Shown here: one piece after another, positions 23,316 through 36,500 of the stretch
Position numbering within the stretch: the stretch's first letter is position 1
Layout of the letters: each line of letters starts with the position of its first letter
Assembly: GCA_018806985.1 (NCBI GenBank)
Contig: JADANN010000398.1
Coordinates: forward strand, 1,197,501-1,261,500
Source: Angiostrongylus vasorum
Lineage: Eukaryota; Nematoda; Chromadorea; Rhabditida; Metastrongylidae
DNA length: 64,000 nt
Direction: 5' to 3'
The notes under the pieces: generated by a model
The model's input: only the letters and a program-made list of their open reading frames with translations
Told to the model about the DNA's origin: nothing
The model's database searches: none
Translations under genes and position numbers: made by a program

Positions 23316-24484
23316 ACAAATAAAGCAATGTGCAACAATGTACTTTCTCCACTTTCTCCTTATGTGCTAGTATTCTCAACAATCCGCTTGACTTTTGCCC
23401 TTCCATTATCGTTCTGCAGGAAAAGGGTATCATTTGTGGTCGAGTACTTTGCAAATTGCTGGAAGAAGACATCGGATGCCGTTGCGCATCTCTTATTATT
23501 TGATAAAAAGTTTAACTACTTGTGCGATTATTTTTTGGTGCCAGAGGTGTCAATGGTTAAAGGTGCCTTATAATACAGTCGTGGCCATTGGTTTGACCTC
23601 GTTTTGTTGTACTGAGTTTCATTCATTCGTCAATAAAGTCATTCGAATGGGAATCATTTTATTCTAAACACATTCCGTCTTTTGGATTTCTTTCACTTAT
23701 TGATAGAGACCAACAGCATAGAGTTTATCTGGGTGAGGAATGTGCCTGTCACAGGTCGAAAACTCGGGTTATGGAGCGAGATGACGCGAGATTACAAGGC
23801 CCCCTCACCCTGCAGTTCTGCCCTGGATTTTTCGACTTCATCCGAGGTGCCTCAAGAATTTCGCAATCTTTCTGATATCTGTGGTTTTCAAGAACACGAC
23901 CAACTATATTATCTTCCTATTCTCCTTTAACCACTTTGTCCTTAACTCTGACGGTTCCTGGCGGTAACTGACCAATTTTGCCTTTGCGGATTGTTTTCCT
24001 GACATTCGTTGTGTGTTGATGTTAATACATTGACAAGCTGTGAGCCGTGTGTGGTCACAACTGTTTCCGTTCTTGCTCCGTATGAGCCATATGTATCTCA
24101 TAGTGTCTTATTCAGTATAATTTTTTTTCCAGCTATAGATCTCAATACTTTACTGTTTCCCGCAATGTAATCCGCTCCTCCTATGTACCGTGGTGAAGCA
24201 AAAATAAAGAGTTACATTATCCTAGGATTATGTCATGGTAGACTAATTTAAGAAATTGAACGCATTTCTGGATAGAATGTTTAGCTGTGATGATAAGAAA
24301 AATACGAAGAGAGTCTGTAAAACGACAAATGTTAAAACAAAGTCTGTAGACTCAGTAGACTGTGATTACTAATAGTATTGAAAACAATGTAGGATTTTCA
24401 CGACCTAGAGATATTTAATGTTCCGGCTCTGCCTTTCGACTGAGTCCTGTTGGAAAATTAGTAGAAGCAAAAACCAGGAACTTG

Positions 24485-24610
24485 TATGAAGGGTTACCCT
24501 CCAAATAGTTCGAACCCCACTGTCCCTAGAGGAGGACGAGCTATGAGGCTGACTGCGCTATTATATGCCAAGGTCGAGGCACTCGGTCATCCCCATTACG
24601 CCACGATCGC
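24485..24610 (-). repeat. Possible tRNA-like SINE head
   Basis: On the minus strand TGGCGTAATGGGGATG (A-box-like) is followed after about 75 bases by GGGGTTCGAACT (B-box-like). There is no closing acceptor stem, so a tRNA gene is unlikely. Confidence 0.35.
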
Positions 24611-25299
24611 CCGAACGTGTGCAATTTCCGTAAAATGATGACTCTCAATACGAATCAAGGCGTCTGGGTGTCTATGCGTAAGTATCATCTTTATGTAGGT
24701 CTAGAACAAACTTACATATCTCCATGATTTTTCGGTGTTGTTCATTGCACTGGTCTGGTATGCTGTACTGAGAAGTGCTGTCAGGTGACTATGCATGAGC
24801 GGTTCTCACCGAATAGGTGATTTTATGAATTAGTAAAGCCTTTCGTATGGATCATATCTTTGCGACTGCCTATTTTAATAGTACCCTAACCCTGAGAAAT
24901 TCCTCAAGCAATTCATTAACTTCGACGACCATAGAAAAAGGGTCCAGGTAATTCTACGGCTCCCAAGAACTACAATTTTGTGAGAAAATTGAAAACCATG
25001 TAAAGTCTAAAGTGTTAGTCTCGTGTGCTGGATCAACATGTCGCGTTGCATTTCTAAAAGCCTTCCTAAAGTTCTTTAATCACGGCATTGACAATATCAG
25101 TGGAAGGCTGATGTCAACGTCTATTGGCAGTGGACGACAACTATGGCAAAACACTTCGTCGGCAGATGCAACTTGGAAACGTCCGTCTAGACTTTTCGAT
25201 TCATGTTTTGGTGACTTCTGACTTTCTTAGACATTTGATAAACGACGCTCCTCAACTTATTTACTGTTTTACTACGAAAATTGAGTGTTCCAAACAGGA

Positions 25300-27450
25300 A
25301 CAGCTGTATCCTGAAGTGTTAGCCATATGTCGCTCATATAATGCTCAATGTGTTGATATCAGTGTGCTGTACATAATGAGATGTTCTTTTGTCCTGTCTT
25401 TCATTCTGGGATACGGTTTATCTTGCTGTGGCTTCATGGAAAAGAATTATGACCACTCATTTTCTGAAATGCTAAGACCTTACAGGCTAGCCGGAAGGTT
25501 TGGAGTTTTCCGTATTACTGTGCCGATTAACTCCATTTCAGTGTGACTTAACCTGTTTATATCATTCTGCTGCTATAAAACCAGCTGAATTTTGCTGAGG
25601 AAGATATGTCGTAGTTATCAGAAATTTTTAATCAGCACCAAGAACAAATCCAATAAGATGAGCACTCTGTAGCGGATATTTTGCATATCACTTTTTATGA
25701 TTAGCTTGTCTTGTGCCTCTTTAATCTTCTCAACGAGGACTCGATGAATGGTCGGTTTTTCTTGATGTCGTTGCGGTCGCATCCACATAGAATCAGATAG
25801 TATAAGTGCGTAGGTAGGCAGGTAGGTAGCTATAAGTATATACACACTGTCCACTCATTGAGCCACAACCGCTGAGTGCTGGGGTTCATTTTCATGCTGT
25901 TGAAGTTTGTTTCAAACTTGATAATCTCCTGAAACAGACGGCACGCACGCCTGTTTTCATCGGCGCCATCTACGGCTGTGGTCAAAACGGTAGAATTATG
26001 CGGAATTTTGCTTTTTGAGTTGGCTGCTTCGTGAGTTAATTTATAGTCCTTATACGATGCCCTTCATGAAGCTTGTAGATCGAGTTTGGCAATGCAATCG
26101 TACGATATTTGCGAAAACCCGGCGCCGTCTTTCATTGAGAGGACAACTGTTCGCGAATTCTCCCACTCGTCTACGATCGTCTACTTTTAAAGGCGTCTTG
26201 AATTGTAGGTTGCGAAAAAATAGCGTGCTTTGTGGATGAGAACCCAAAGAAAATCGATGCTTACGTAAGCTGAATTTGGGTCTGTGGTGCTCTTCATGTT
26301 CTTTGTCGCATGATGATCTTCAGGAAATAGTTCAGGTATTTTTTGTCTCATAACTAGGGGTTTTGAGGTCTGGAATGAGGCCATTGTGAAAGAAGGCTTA
26401 GAAAGAAACTCTTCCATCATTCCACATCTTATCGGTCGTGGTCGGAGTTCGTAGTAGCCTCATCTTCTTTCACCAGGTCTGATAGTCGAACATTGCATTT
26501 ACATGAATTCCCATCGGATTTCTTTACACTGGCTATTTCTTGAGTTGCTGCCAACGGTTTTGCTGCACACGTCGTTGCAATTTTTCCTGCAAAAAATCAT
26601 GGAACTTATATTAATAACCATTAGAAAATGAACTCCAGCGAAAATATTCGTCTCATATGAAGCCTCTTCGAGAGATTCTCCACTGAGGACGATCAGTTTC
26701 GGTACAACTACGGACACGTCACATCGAGAAGGCGAATAACTGTGGACTATCGACTCGGATCGTCTGCTCTGATGAAGATGAAGATGTCGAAACGTTGACC
26801 GAATAAAAGTTGTGTAACAATCCCGTCTAAGCTCAACAATTTAAACACATATTGATTAGTACAGGGAGGTTAAAGGAAGGCTGGTTTTCAAATAAAGCTT
26901 GTTGTTTTTGCTTCTACATCCTAAGACGATTTTTTTCCCCTGAATCGATTATTGTCACATAGAAGATGGTGATGCGATTCTTTCCTATTCCACCGACAAC
27001 GTCGTCGACAATAAGTTTTTAGGAAGACTTCGCACCAAATTACTTCCTATCACCATAAATCGCTTGCTGCTCGCTGTGATCGGCTGCACAATTTCGAGGG
27101 TATTAATCCATGCAGCTGGACCTTTTTGATGTGAATGGACAAGAAATGGGTGCTCAGGGTGACAGGACCGTTTTCAATTCGACATGTGGATGAATGTGAA
27201 TGGGTGCGCGGCACATCGTCACTGTGATTTCGTAACAAGACCTTTTCTATTAATGATAGTGATCCCGCCATTCAATAAGCGAATGTCGTGATCATCTTGG
27301 CTACAGTTTAATGCAGGGCAATGACAAAGAACTTGATGTTGTCTAAGACCCTCTACACACCGTGAAGCTGTGCTTCACAGAAGTCCGTCTCGGATTTGTG
27401 GTTGCTGAACAGGAGACCGTGTTCATTACGTACCGTGAGCACGTTGTTTT
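25300..27450 (-). pseudogene. Ancient LINE remnant, copy 1
   Basis: Three separated blocks match, in the same order and orientation, the region 43085-45270: 25310-25370 with 43085-43140, 25985-26120 with 43795-43945, and 27050-27440 with 44880-45270. On the minus strand the middle block corresponds to a non-LTR reverse transcriptase finger region that is clearer in copy 2. Frames are wrecked. A hammerhead-bearing fragment (E2) sits inside at 26680-26860. Confidence 0.55.
26680..26860 (+). mobile_element. Family E2 foldback half with hammerhead-like core
   Basis: CTGATGA (26769-26775), an extra A, GATG/TGTC stem II around AAGA, GAAA (26789-26792) and CGTT, followed by the E2 end GAATAAAAGTTGTGTAACAA. 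Stem I is weakened by mismatches. No matching left half was found nearby. Confidence 0.6.
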
Positions 27451-27559
27451 TTGCCGTCAAGTGCCAAGTTAAATGCGGTCGCTTTTCACCAGTTGTTTCA
27501 TAGTCGTACATGATAGATGGTATAGCCTAGTGGGTGGCGATGAGGTTATTAATTCTGTG

Positions 27560-27640
27560 CTCGAGCAACTCCATACTTTTTTTCTTTATTTTTGTTTTTT
27601 TTTCCTTTTTCTTTTTTTTCTGTTCTTTTTTCTTGGACTT
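27560..27640. repeat. Pyrimidine tract (T/C-rich)
   Basis: About 80 bases that are almost all T with scattered C and G. It lies about 180 bases upstream of the trans-splice-like acceptor of the PhzF-family gene and could reflect an outron-type pyrimidine tract (inference). Confidence 0.6.
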
Positions 27641-27816
27641 CTAGTGGCCATGATAGTCTTTGCTATCTCTTCGCCATAGATGGTGATGATCACCATCATT
27701 GATGGCACACCCTTTGATAGATCGCTTTGAGATTTTTCTTGTGGCGATTTTGTTCTTTTAGCGTTATAAGTGATGCTTTATAGAAATGTGAATGGAAATT
27801 GGTGCAGATATTTCAG

Positions 27817-27824
27817 AAGTGAAA
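27817..27824 (+). promoter_or_regulatory. Probable spliced-leader acceptor and start context
   Basis: GATATTTCAG ends at 27816 and the ATG of the PhzF-family gene follows eight bases later (27825). A short leader directly after a TTTCAG acceptor is the usual layout for SL trans-splicing in nematodes. This is why the start was placed at 27825 and not at the upstream in-frame ATG at 27792. Confidence 0.55.
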
Positions 27825-30464
27825 ATGGAAGAGAACTTCCCGATATTTATTGTGGACGCGTTCACAAGAGAACGGTTTTGCGGCAATCAAGCAGCCATCT
27901 GCCTAATATCTCGGGTGAAATGCATCTATCTTCCCGAGACAAATTTATACGACCGATTTCTTTCTCGTACTTTGAGAACAAATTTTAACGATGTTATTGT
28001 TGGATTCGATTGGTGCATTATTCAGGAGCTTAGAGATGACGAATATCAGAAAATCTCTACTGAGTTCAATTTGTCAGAGACTGCATTTCCACTTCCCATT
28101 AATGGTGATTTCAAGACAGGTTGGTTGAAGAAAACTAAAGTTATCTTACCACGTCTTTCGTCGCATTGTGACAAAATAAAGATAAAGCTTTCGGCGTTAA
28201 TCAATCCTTAAGGGATGCGCCATGCATTCGCCTTTGTTAAGAATCGCTTAAGGTGATTAAACGGATATCTGGCCTTTACAATGATTCGCCGTGACATACT
28301 GATGTATCGAGCCAGTGCTGCTATCCTCTCAGACAGGTCTGGTACCAACTGGCCGACCCTGAGGGATGGAAGGCTTGGTGGGCCAGGGACGCGGGGTGGG
28401 ATCGACCTTATGTGTGTGTTGCAAGCACTCCGAGCACTGCGCCACACGAGCCATCACATTGTGATAAATATTGTTTACAACGGGTTAGAAAGTGTGCAGC
28501 GTAGTAGTTAGAGTTGCTCTGTAAGACACACTAGAACGATCGCTGGGTTCTGATACATGCCCTAGACTCACGAAGACCCCCCAACTACAGGATTGGCAAC
28601 TTATTAACAGACTTCTCTGAGAGAACAGCAGCACTGATTTGATGGATTGGAAGTCCACCACACGTCATTGTATAGACCGGACATGCATTCAGTCACTCTA
28701 CGACCTTTGCTGCATTAGAATGCATGGTACATTCCTCAGTAATTGGTCAAAGCCGTAAGCTTTAGATATTTTTTATAACGGCTTTGTCAACTGTACATGT
28801 AAAGCCACATGGCGGTAAACCACAACCAGTCGCCTTATCTGTTAACCACAATAGTTTTTGACAGTTTGCTATCGATAATATAGAGGATAAAAAGAGTAAA
28901 GCTCTCCGAGTTGATCAATCCCTGAGGGATGCGTCATGCATTCGACTTCATTAAGCATCGTTTGGAGGTGATTGAATGCATATCTGGCCTTAAAGTGACT
29001 CGCGGTGGCCTACCGATGTATCGAGCCAGTGCTACTATCTCCCCCAGACAAATCTGGTACCAATTGGCCGACCCCGGAGGGATGGAAGGCTTGGTGGGCC
29101 TTGCGCGCGGAGATCAATTCCACGTGTGTTGCAGTGCGCCTCCGACCATTGCGCCACATGCGCGCTTACAGATAATGTAAGGCAAGAAGATGAATACAAC
29201 GCAAAAATCCCTTTGTTAGCACTGGTTACCATTAAATTAGCGGTGTTCACTAACAAAGCAAAGAATTAGTGGATGTATTAAAGAGTTCTAAGTTAAAAAT
29301 AACAGCGTACTCTACTAAACCGATTTTCACTTAAATTCTGTGCGACTAATCAATAGATTTCTTTGAATGTTCATCTTAAACCTCTTTTTACACCTCTTTT
29401 ATTCGACCAGCATTTCGGTGTCTTCGTCTTCTTGAGACTCGATACCTCGAGTCGATAGTCCACAGTCATTCGTCCTCTCGTTCTCTGGATCTTCATACTC
29501 GTATCTAGTCCAATGTTCTTGAATCGAGTATCACTCGAATCCAGTGGCCTCACTCGGTGGTGTTCTTTCATACAGCATAGTTGTTGATTGATTGTCGATT
29601 GAGAGTGACTTATTTTCATGTCGATAATCCATCTTTTGGAGTGAAGCATCATTTCGCTATGTGCTCGGTATTCTAACACCGACCGTCTCGTATAAAGGGA
29701 CACCACCGAGTGAGATTATTTCATTCGAGCGGTGCTTCACGCAGGAAGATTCAACTTGATGCGACAACGAAGACACATATGGTGAGGAGGAACGGCTTAA
29801 GACAATCCCATCGGATCATCAGACGTGAACAAGGCGAAGACGTCGAAACATCAACCGAATAATAGTTATATAACAACGTCGTATAAGCTGTACATTTAAA
29901 ATATGCTGATAACTCTCGTAGTCACAATGATGTTGAGACATTTGTAAAATTTCGATCTCAGGGCAGAAAAATAGCGGGCGGTAGACAACTGTTTAACATT
30001 GTAATTTCGACTACAGCCTCTGCTTAACTGTGTTCAATGCCTATTTGTGCTCTCGGATCTTTCCTGTTGACGGGTGGTAGCTGTTGCCATGGTTAGGGAT
30101 AAAAAAACGGCCGAGAGAGAAAGGCAAAGCAATGTCCTCAGTGGTTCAGTAGGTAATACCTGAGCCCCGGAAGGAGCGATCGTAGTTCGATTTGGTCTGG
30201 GGCCCAAGTTTCGCAAATGTCTCAGCGTAATGGTGGTTGTACTTGTTGTGAGAAATAATGGAGCAGTAGATAAAAAGTTAAACTCTTATAGTGTCTTAAT
30301 CCACTTCTCTAAAGAGTGATGAAATGAATTCAGCAAGCAGGTTCACATTACGGTGGTTCACACCCAGTACAGAGGTCGATCTATGCGGTCACGCCACCCT
30401 TGCTACTTCACACGTCCTCTTCCATGAAATAGGTAAGTCGTCCGCAGAACATCACAGTTCTGAT

Positions 30465-30503
<39 letters not shown>

Positions 30504-33500
30504 TTGTTTTCCATCGAAATCTCAGCAGCTTCTGAGAATCGTGAATACTCAGCGCTTTTTCACTGTGTTTGAAAATATATTTTTCAAAGTATTTGTTTAG
30601 AATCAATGCTACTCATTTTGCAAAATGACTTAGAAACTGCGATTATGCGAGTATGTGGCCAGCTCGACTAATCAAATACTAGAGTGAAATACAACCAAGA
30701 TGATGCTGAGATACTTGCAAAACTTCGGACCGGAGGTGTCTGCGGTGGGGGAACGAACGCTGTTGACTCTTTCCTGGGGGCTAACGCTTTCACCACCATA
30801 CCATGTGGGTCTTTCGTTTGCTCCCTGTCTTCATCTAGTTTTTCTATCGATCACTGCCATCAATAATCACTCGTCAACGGGATTGATCTGGGAGCCCAAA
30901 CCGGCAGTGAACCCCTGTTTAGTTGAGGCTGAACTTTAAACCACAATCTTAATCCTTTTTATTTACTGCCTACAAAAAATTTTATTTACTGTAATAAACA
31001 GAAAATGTTGCTTATTGTAGGCAGTAAATAAAAAAAGTGAAGATTGTGATTTGAAGTTCAGTTTCAGCTTAACTGCGTTCATTGCCGACTTGTGACGGGT
31101 GATTATTGATGGCAGTGATCGATAGAAAACTAGCTGAGAGAGAGAGAGGGCGAAATGAAGGAACCGCATGGCGTGGTGGTGAACGCGTTAGCCCCCGGAA
31201 AGCGGGTAACAGCGTTCGTTCCCCACCGCAGACACCTGCAGCTCTGAGTTTTACAAGTATCTCAGCATCATCTTGGTTGTATTTCACATGATCTCCTGCG
31301 GTGAAAATTATAGTAGATAGCAAATAAAAAGATCAACATTGTAAATACTAGAGTTTTTAACAGTGATTAAAAGAACATATTCAGGTAATACATCGTCATT
31401 GATTATATTTACCACCAAGTCCGGAGATCTTACGGTAGAGAAAAAAAGACCACGATTTACTCGAGATGAATTTCCCACAGTATGCTATCACTAGCATACA
31501 CTTCCCCGGCACAGGGAACCCCTTGGCGGATATTTTTTTCTGAGGTGGGACACTACTGGATTTTTAGGCTTTCGTATTAGTTTGCTCAGTAGAGAATGCT
31601 CGTTAAGTAAAGTTAGTTAAGTGCTCCTTAAGGAATGCCAAGTTAGAGAATGTACGTTTGTTTAGTTGAATATGGAATAGATCGACGCAGCAAATGGTAT
31701 TAGTCAGCTCAGCATAAAATGCACGACTTCTTAGTAATTGCCGCGCGAAGATTTCATGGGTTGTCGCAAAGTGAACTTAAAACCTGAGTAATTAAACCGC
31801 TGTGCATCTATATATTACAAGCATAACAAAAGTAGCAATGAAGGAAGTGTACAGCGTCTGTATGAGAGCTTTAAGAGTAGCTTCGATGCACCGGTGATTC
31901 AGGACAATGAGTGAGTGCTGCTAACAGTTAAAAATAATCTCAGGTAGAGTATCGTGGGCGGGGGGCAAAACAGGTGCCTCAGATCACCGAACGGAAGCCG
32001 ATTCAAAATAGGCGCTGCTGTAGTAGATGTAACCATTCCGTTCCAGTATTTTTACGGTTGTGCGGGTATACTACCTACCTGGACACTTGGACGGCCCGTC
32101 CTCACTGGTTGTGCCCTCCCAGCATATTCTCCACTTTTCGGAGTTTTGCTGGTTTGGCCATTGTGTTTCCCTGAATCCCAGAGGTCAGCCTGGCCAAAGT
32201 CTGCCCCAGGTGGTCACCACCTCAGACAGTCGCCGTCCTTGTGGATCAGAGGAAGATTTACCTCCATGCGACTTATTTGTTACCAGGGCGGTGGTGGATC
32301 CTGATATTGGTTTTTTCATAGCCGGGCTTCCTGATAGAAACGCCGGACTCCTTCTCAGCTTGGGAGACCCTGCCGGGGCAATGAATACCCCCAGTGTACA
32401 TCACAGTCCGATATCCAGGAACACATGCCAGCCACGATGAGGCGGTAAACTGTTTGGAGGCCAGAAGTGAGGCAAAAAATATGAGCCTGCTGCGATGACG
32501 CATTTTACAGAAAGGATTTTGACGTTGTGGAAGACGACTCAAATAATATAGAAGAAGTATAATAGTGATAAGAAATAGAGAATATCTTGTAGTAGGCAGT
32601 GAATAGTCTCCATAGCTTTTCCATAAACGAGTTGTTGAAGTACTCCGAAATATGAGTGCTGCCACAAGTTGGGTTGTTTACATAGAACCATAAAGCAGTT
32701 TGAACGTTATAGAGAGGCAATTTTCTTGCGTACCTTTCTACAGTGAATGTGTAGCTCAGTAGTTGGATGTGCTCTTTCATACCCACTCGCTCGTTAGTTC
32801 TATCCCGCGCATCCAGCAAGCCAAGCTCGTCATTCCTCTTGAGGGCACACCATAGGGAAGAATAAAACAAGTCTAAAAGGATAACTTCTTTGACTTCTTA
32901 CATCAACGCACTATAGCAGGTTGTTGTACAGGCCAAATATGCATTTCATGACTCTACACCTCTATGATGCTTAATCTAGTCGAATACATAACCGGTTCCT
33001 AAGAGATTCATTTGATGTTTCACTTCTCTCCAGTCAACTTCCTAGTTGTGTGCCATCATTAAGTGTGTACCAACAATTCGGCTAGCACAACATTCAGTTA
33101 TGAAGGGTTTCAGTTCGACGCTCCTCCACATGTGGCCGACTTGATCTCAAGCTTTATTCCATCGACGATTAATGTGGAAAGTGTCGCCTATGCAAGCGAA
33201 GCCAAGAAGTTGATCATCGTTGTTGATAAGGAAACTACGAAGTACGTTAGCTGTGCTATTCTATAGGAAATTCCTCAGTGTAACGTCATCGTTATTTTGG
33301 AACTTTATTGATATAACTGTAAAGGTTTCTAGGTCTAGGCGTACGTCCACTGTCGTCCTCATTAATCGTTAGTTTTTCTTACTCTTCTTAGTACATCTGT
33401 TCTTTGAATGATTTCTACACTCTATTGAGCTCTTCTTCGTCTGCGCACCATCATTTCAAAATGTGAACTGATCCGAAAACTGTTCGAAAAAGACTGAATA

Positions 33501-36500
33501 ACGCATTTTACATCAGAGTTTCTGATCAAGTCTCTCAACGGTTTACCGTCTCATCGTGGTTGGGAGGTGTTCTTGGGTGTCGAGGTACGATGTACAGCGA
33601 GGGATTCATCCTTCTAGCAGGGTCTCCCAAGCTGAGAAGGAGTCCGGCCTTTCCATCAGGAAGCCTAGCTAAAATGTAAACCAATAACAGGATCCACCAC
33701 CGTCCGGTATCAAAGTCGCCTGGTGGTAAATCTCCCTCTGATCCACAAGGGCTGCGACTGCCTGTCGTGGTGACGACGTGGGGCAGACTTTGGCCAGGCT
33801 GTCCTCGGGATTCCAGGGAACTATAGTGGCTAAGCCATCAAAGTCCGAAAAATGGAGAATATGTTGCGGCACACGCAACCAGTGAGGACGGGCCGTCCAA
33901 GTATCCAACTAAGTGAGTGTCGCATCAAAAACACCTAGTGCGTCTTCTTTTGTCGACTTTATAAGAAATGTTCACTAATATCTGTTACAAGCGGAAACCT
34001 ACCCTAGTAACAATTGCTATCGAATGGTTTGTCACCTAGAGAAGTGTCATCTCTGCGTTCTAATAATGGCTTCACGAATCCATCCCTATAAACCGTTTGT
34101 TGGTGGTGCATATTCTTTCATTGACAAGCTGACCCGAGGATGATAAAAGGCTTTGTTTGGCTAGTGTTTTGGCGCCTTCACCTTCATCAAAGTCGAAGTG
34201 ATTCGAGTTGATTATCCACAGCCACTCGTTCTTCCGATGTGGGTCTTCGTGAACGGATCAAGTCAAGTCCATTGAAGCACTACTCGTATGAAGTAACCTC
34301 ATTCAGCGATACCTCTTTACACATGACAGTTATTGATGAACAGATCGTCCATTGATAATAACTTATTTTTTTTCCGGACAGTGTATTCTGTCGCAGTCGG
34401 TATTATATTGGTTGGAACCAAGCAAACTAGCACTTTGACATTTCTTGTCGTCCTAGAAGAATCTGAATTGGATAGAAGCAAATTTCCTTCTGATCGACAA
34501 AGATTCGAAAAACAGCCGAAGCCACATACGACATCGATTGCCTCTGTAAATGACATATACAAGACAAAAGCAATGCTAAAGTGTTGGAATACCCAAGACA
34601 TATGAAACGTCATTAAGTATCTAAATAAGTAAACAATACTAGATGAATAAGGCACTGAATCAGCGCATAGGCCTTCTAGTGAAACATGGAATTTCCTCAT
34701 TTGGTATATCTGTCATTCATATATATGTCATATCATGTCAGCTCCTTTGAATGAAAAACTGTAAAAGCTAAGAAATGACGTTCTTCAGTGCTACGGTAAC
34801 ATCGGTCGTAAAGAAATGATTATGAAGGAAAGGAGCAAATAAATGGTGAACGAAATCCGAATAATACCGGGTTCTATGTAATTGTTTCTTTTTTCTCCTC
34901 AGGTAATCTTCAACGAACGATTTAGGAACTGCCACACTTCACACTACGCCTACTAAGTAAAAAAGAGGAAATGACCGCCACAATTATTCTACAAGTTTCA
35001 GTTTTGAACTCGCTGAAATCAATGCCAACGACAGCACGAAGATGTTGACGTTTGATCCGAATGGCGATTTCGTTCGGGGTGTCATTGTAACACTCACACC
35101 AGCAAATGCTAGATCACAAGTAATTCATTTGTTCATTTATTTGCTAATATACCAAGAGTCGGGCGCGTGTAGCGCAGTGGTTAAAGGCGTCCCGCAACAC
35201 ACATAGGTTCGATCCTGCGCCCCAGACTCAAGAAGCTTCTGGGGTCGACAGATTGGTACCAGACCCTATGTGGGAGAAAAGCAGAACTAAATCGATACAT
35301 GGTTGGGCCACTGCGAGTCATTGTACAGGCCAGCTCTCCATTCAGTCACCTCTAAGGATACTTAGTGAATTCGAATGAACGGTTCATCCCTCAGAGACTG
35401 ATCAACGCCGAGAGCTTTGTCCTTTTATCTTTAAACCAATAGTCAACTGTTTTTCAAAAGAATTTGACCACAGAGCATTTAAAACACTGGGCTTACCTAG
35501 AATACTGAGTGCATAAAAGAGCTACACATGGTGGAAAACATTGCAAGTTCGTTAAATGAACAATTAGAGCTTTTGGATTATAACACAACATTGTAGCTCT
35601 GCGGTCACAAGTGAAGTGAGCATGTCGATGCACGTTCCATAAATGTTAGAAAAGAATCTTTTTTGCAGGGCCCAACTTCCCATCTATTGTGCGGATCCCG
35701 GAAATTTTGCATTTGATTCGTTTTTTTCGCATCCGTGGCCTACGAAGGTCTTCAAACGTTTCGTTTAGTTGGTCCTGCTGCTTAGTGATGATCGTACGTT
35801 GATAAATTCTAGTCGTGTCGACTTTCTTTGGAATCCTGAGGTAGCCGGGCTGGAGCGTTCCTACTTGGATTGCAGAGGGTGGATTATTCCTAGGCAAGTT
35901 TGATATTCCCGACCGCAGGCTTACGAGAGGCTTAGTGAGCCCGAACTGGGATCGATTCGTACCGCTCTTGTGATGGACGCCATCACTACTAATGCGCTTC
36001 CCGACCCCCTTTGTTAATGAAATGAAAGTTAAGGAAGCCACATGTTAAGAGGCCTACCTTGTCCAACCATTGGAATTCTAGAATAACACCTCTCAGCTAT
36101 TAATTTTAGCGCACTGAACTGTTTCGTTATAAAGGATAAAAGGATAAAGTTTTTCGGGGTTGATCAATTTCTAAGGGTGTACCATGAATTCGTCTTCATT
36201 AAGCATCGTTGGAGGTGAGTGAATGCGCATATCTGGCATTTACAATGACTCGCGGTGGCCTACCGATGTATCGATCTTGTGCTGCTATCGTCCCAGACAA
36301 GTTTCGTAACAATTTGCCGACCCCGTAGGGATGGAGGGTTTGGTGGGCCATGGGCGCGGGATTGATTCCACGCGTGTGTTGCAGGGCGCCTCCGACCACT
36401 GCGCCAGACGTGCTCTTTTTCGTGTTTTGTTATAGTTTTTCTAATGCGGCAGTCAAGAGAAAAATAAGGCGTCATCGCTTAGGTGTTAAAACTGTCGTAT

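Larger units (their letters stand above)
22746..25299. other. Mostly unassigned, with two weak SINE remnants
   Basis: Apart from the remnants at 23190-23315 and 24485-24610 I see no exon with matching splice sites and phase. Several open frames (for example 23328-23573 and 23395-23667) overlap one another in different frames and lack motifs. Confidence 0.4.

Noticed and set aside
25124..25546. A 140-codon open frame with hydrophobic stretches
   Set aside because: Part overlaps the sequence shared with 43085-43140 in the ancient LINE remnant; no motif, splice support or codon pattern favours a gene.
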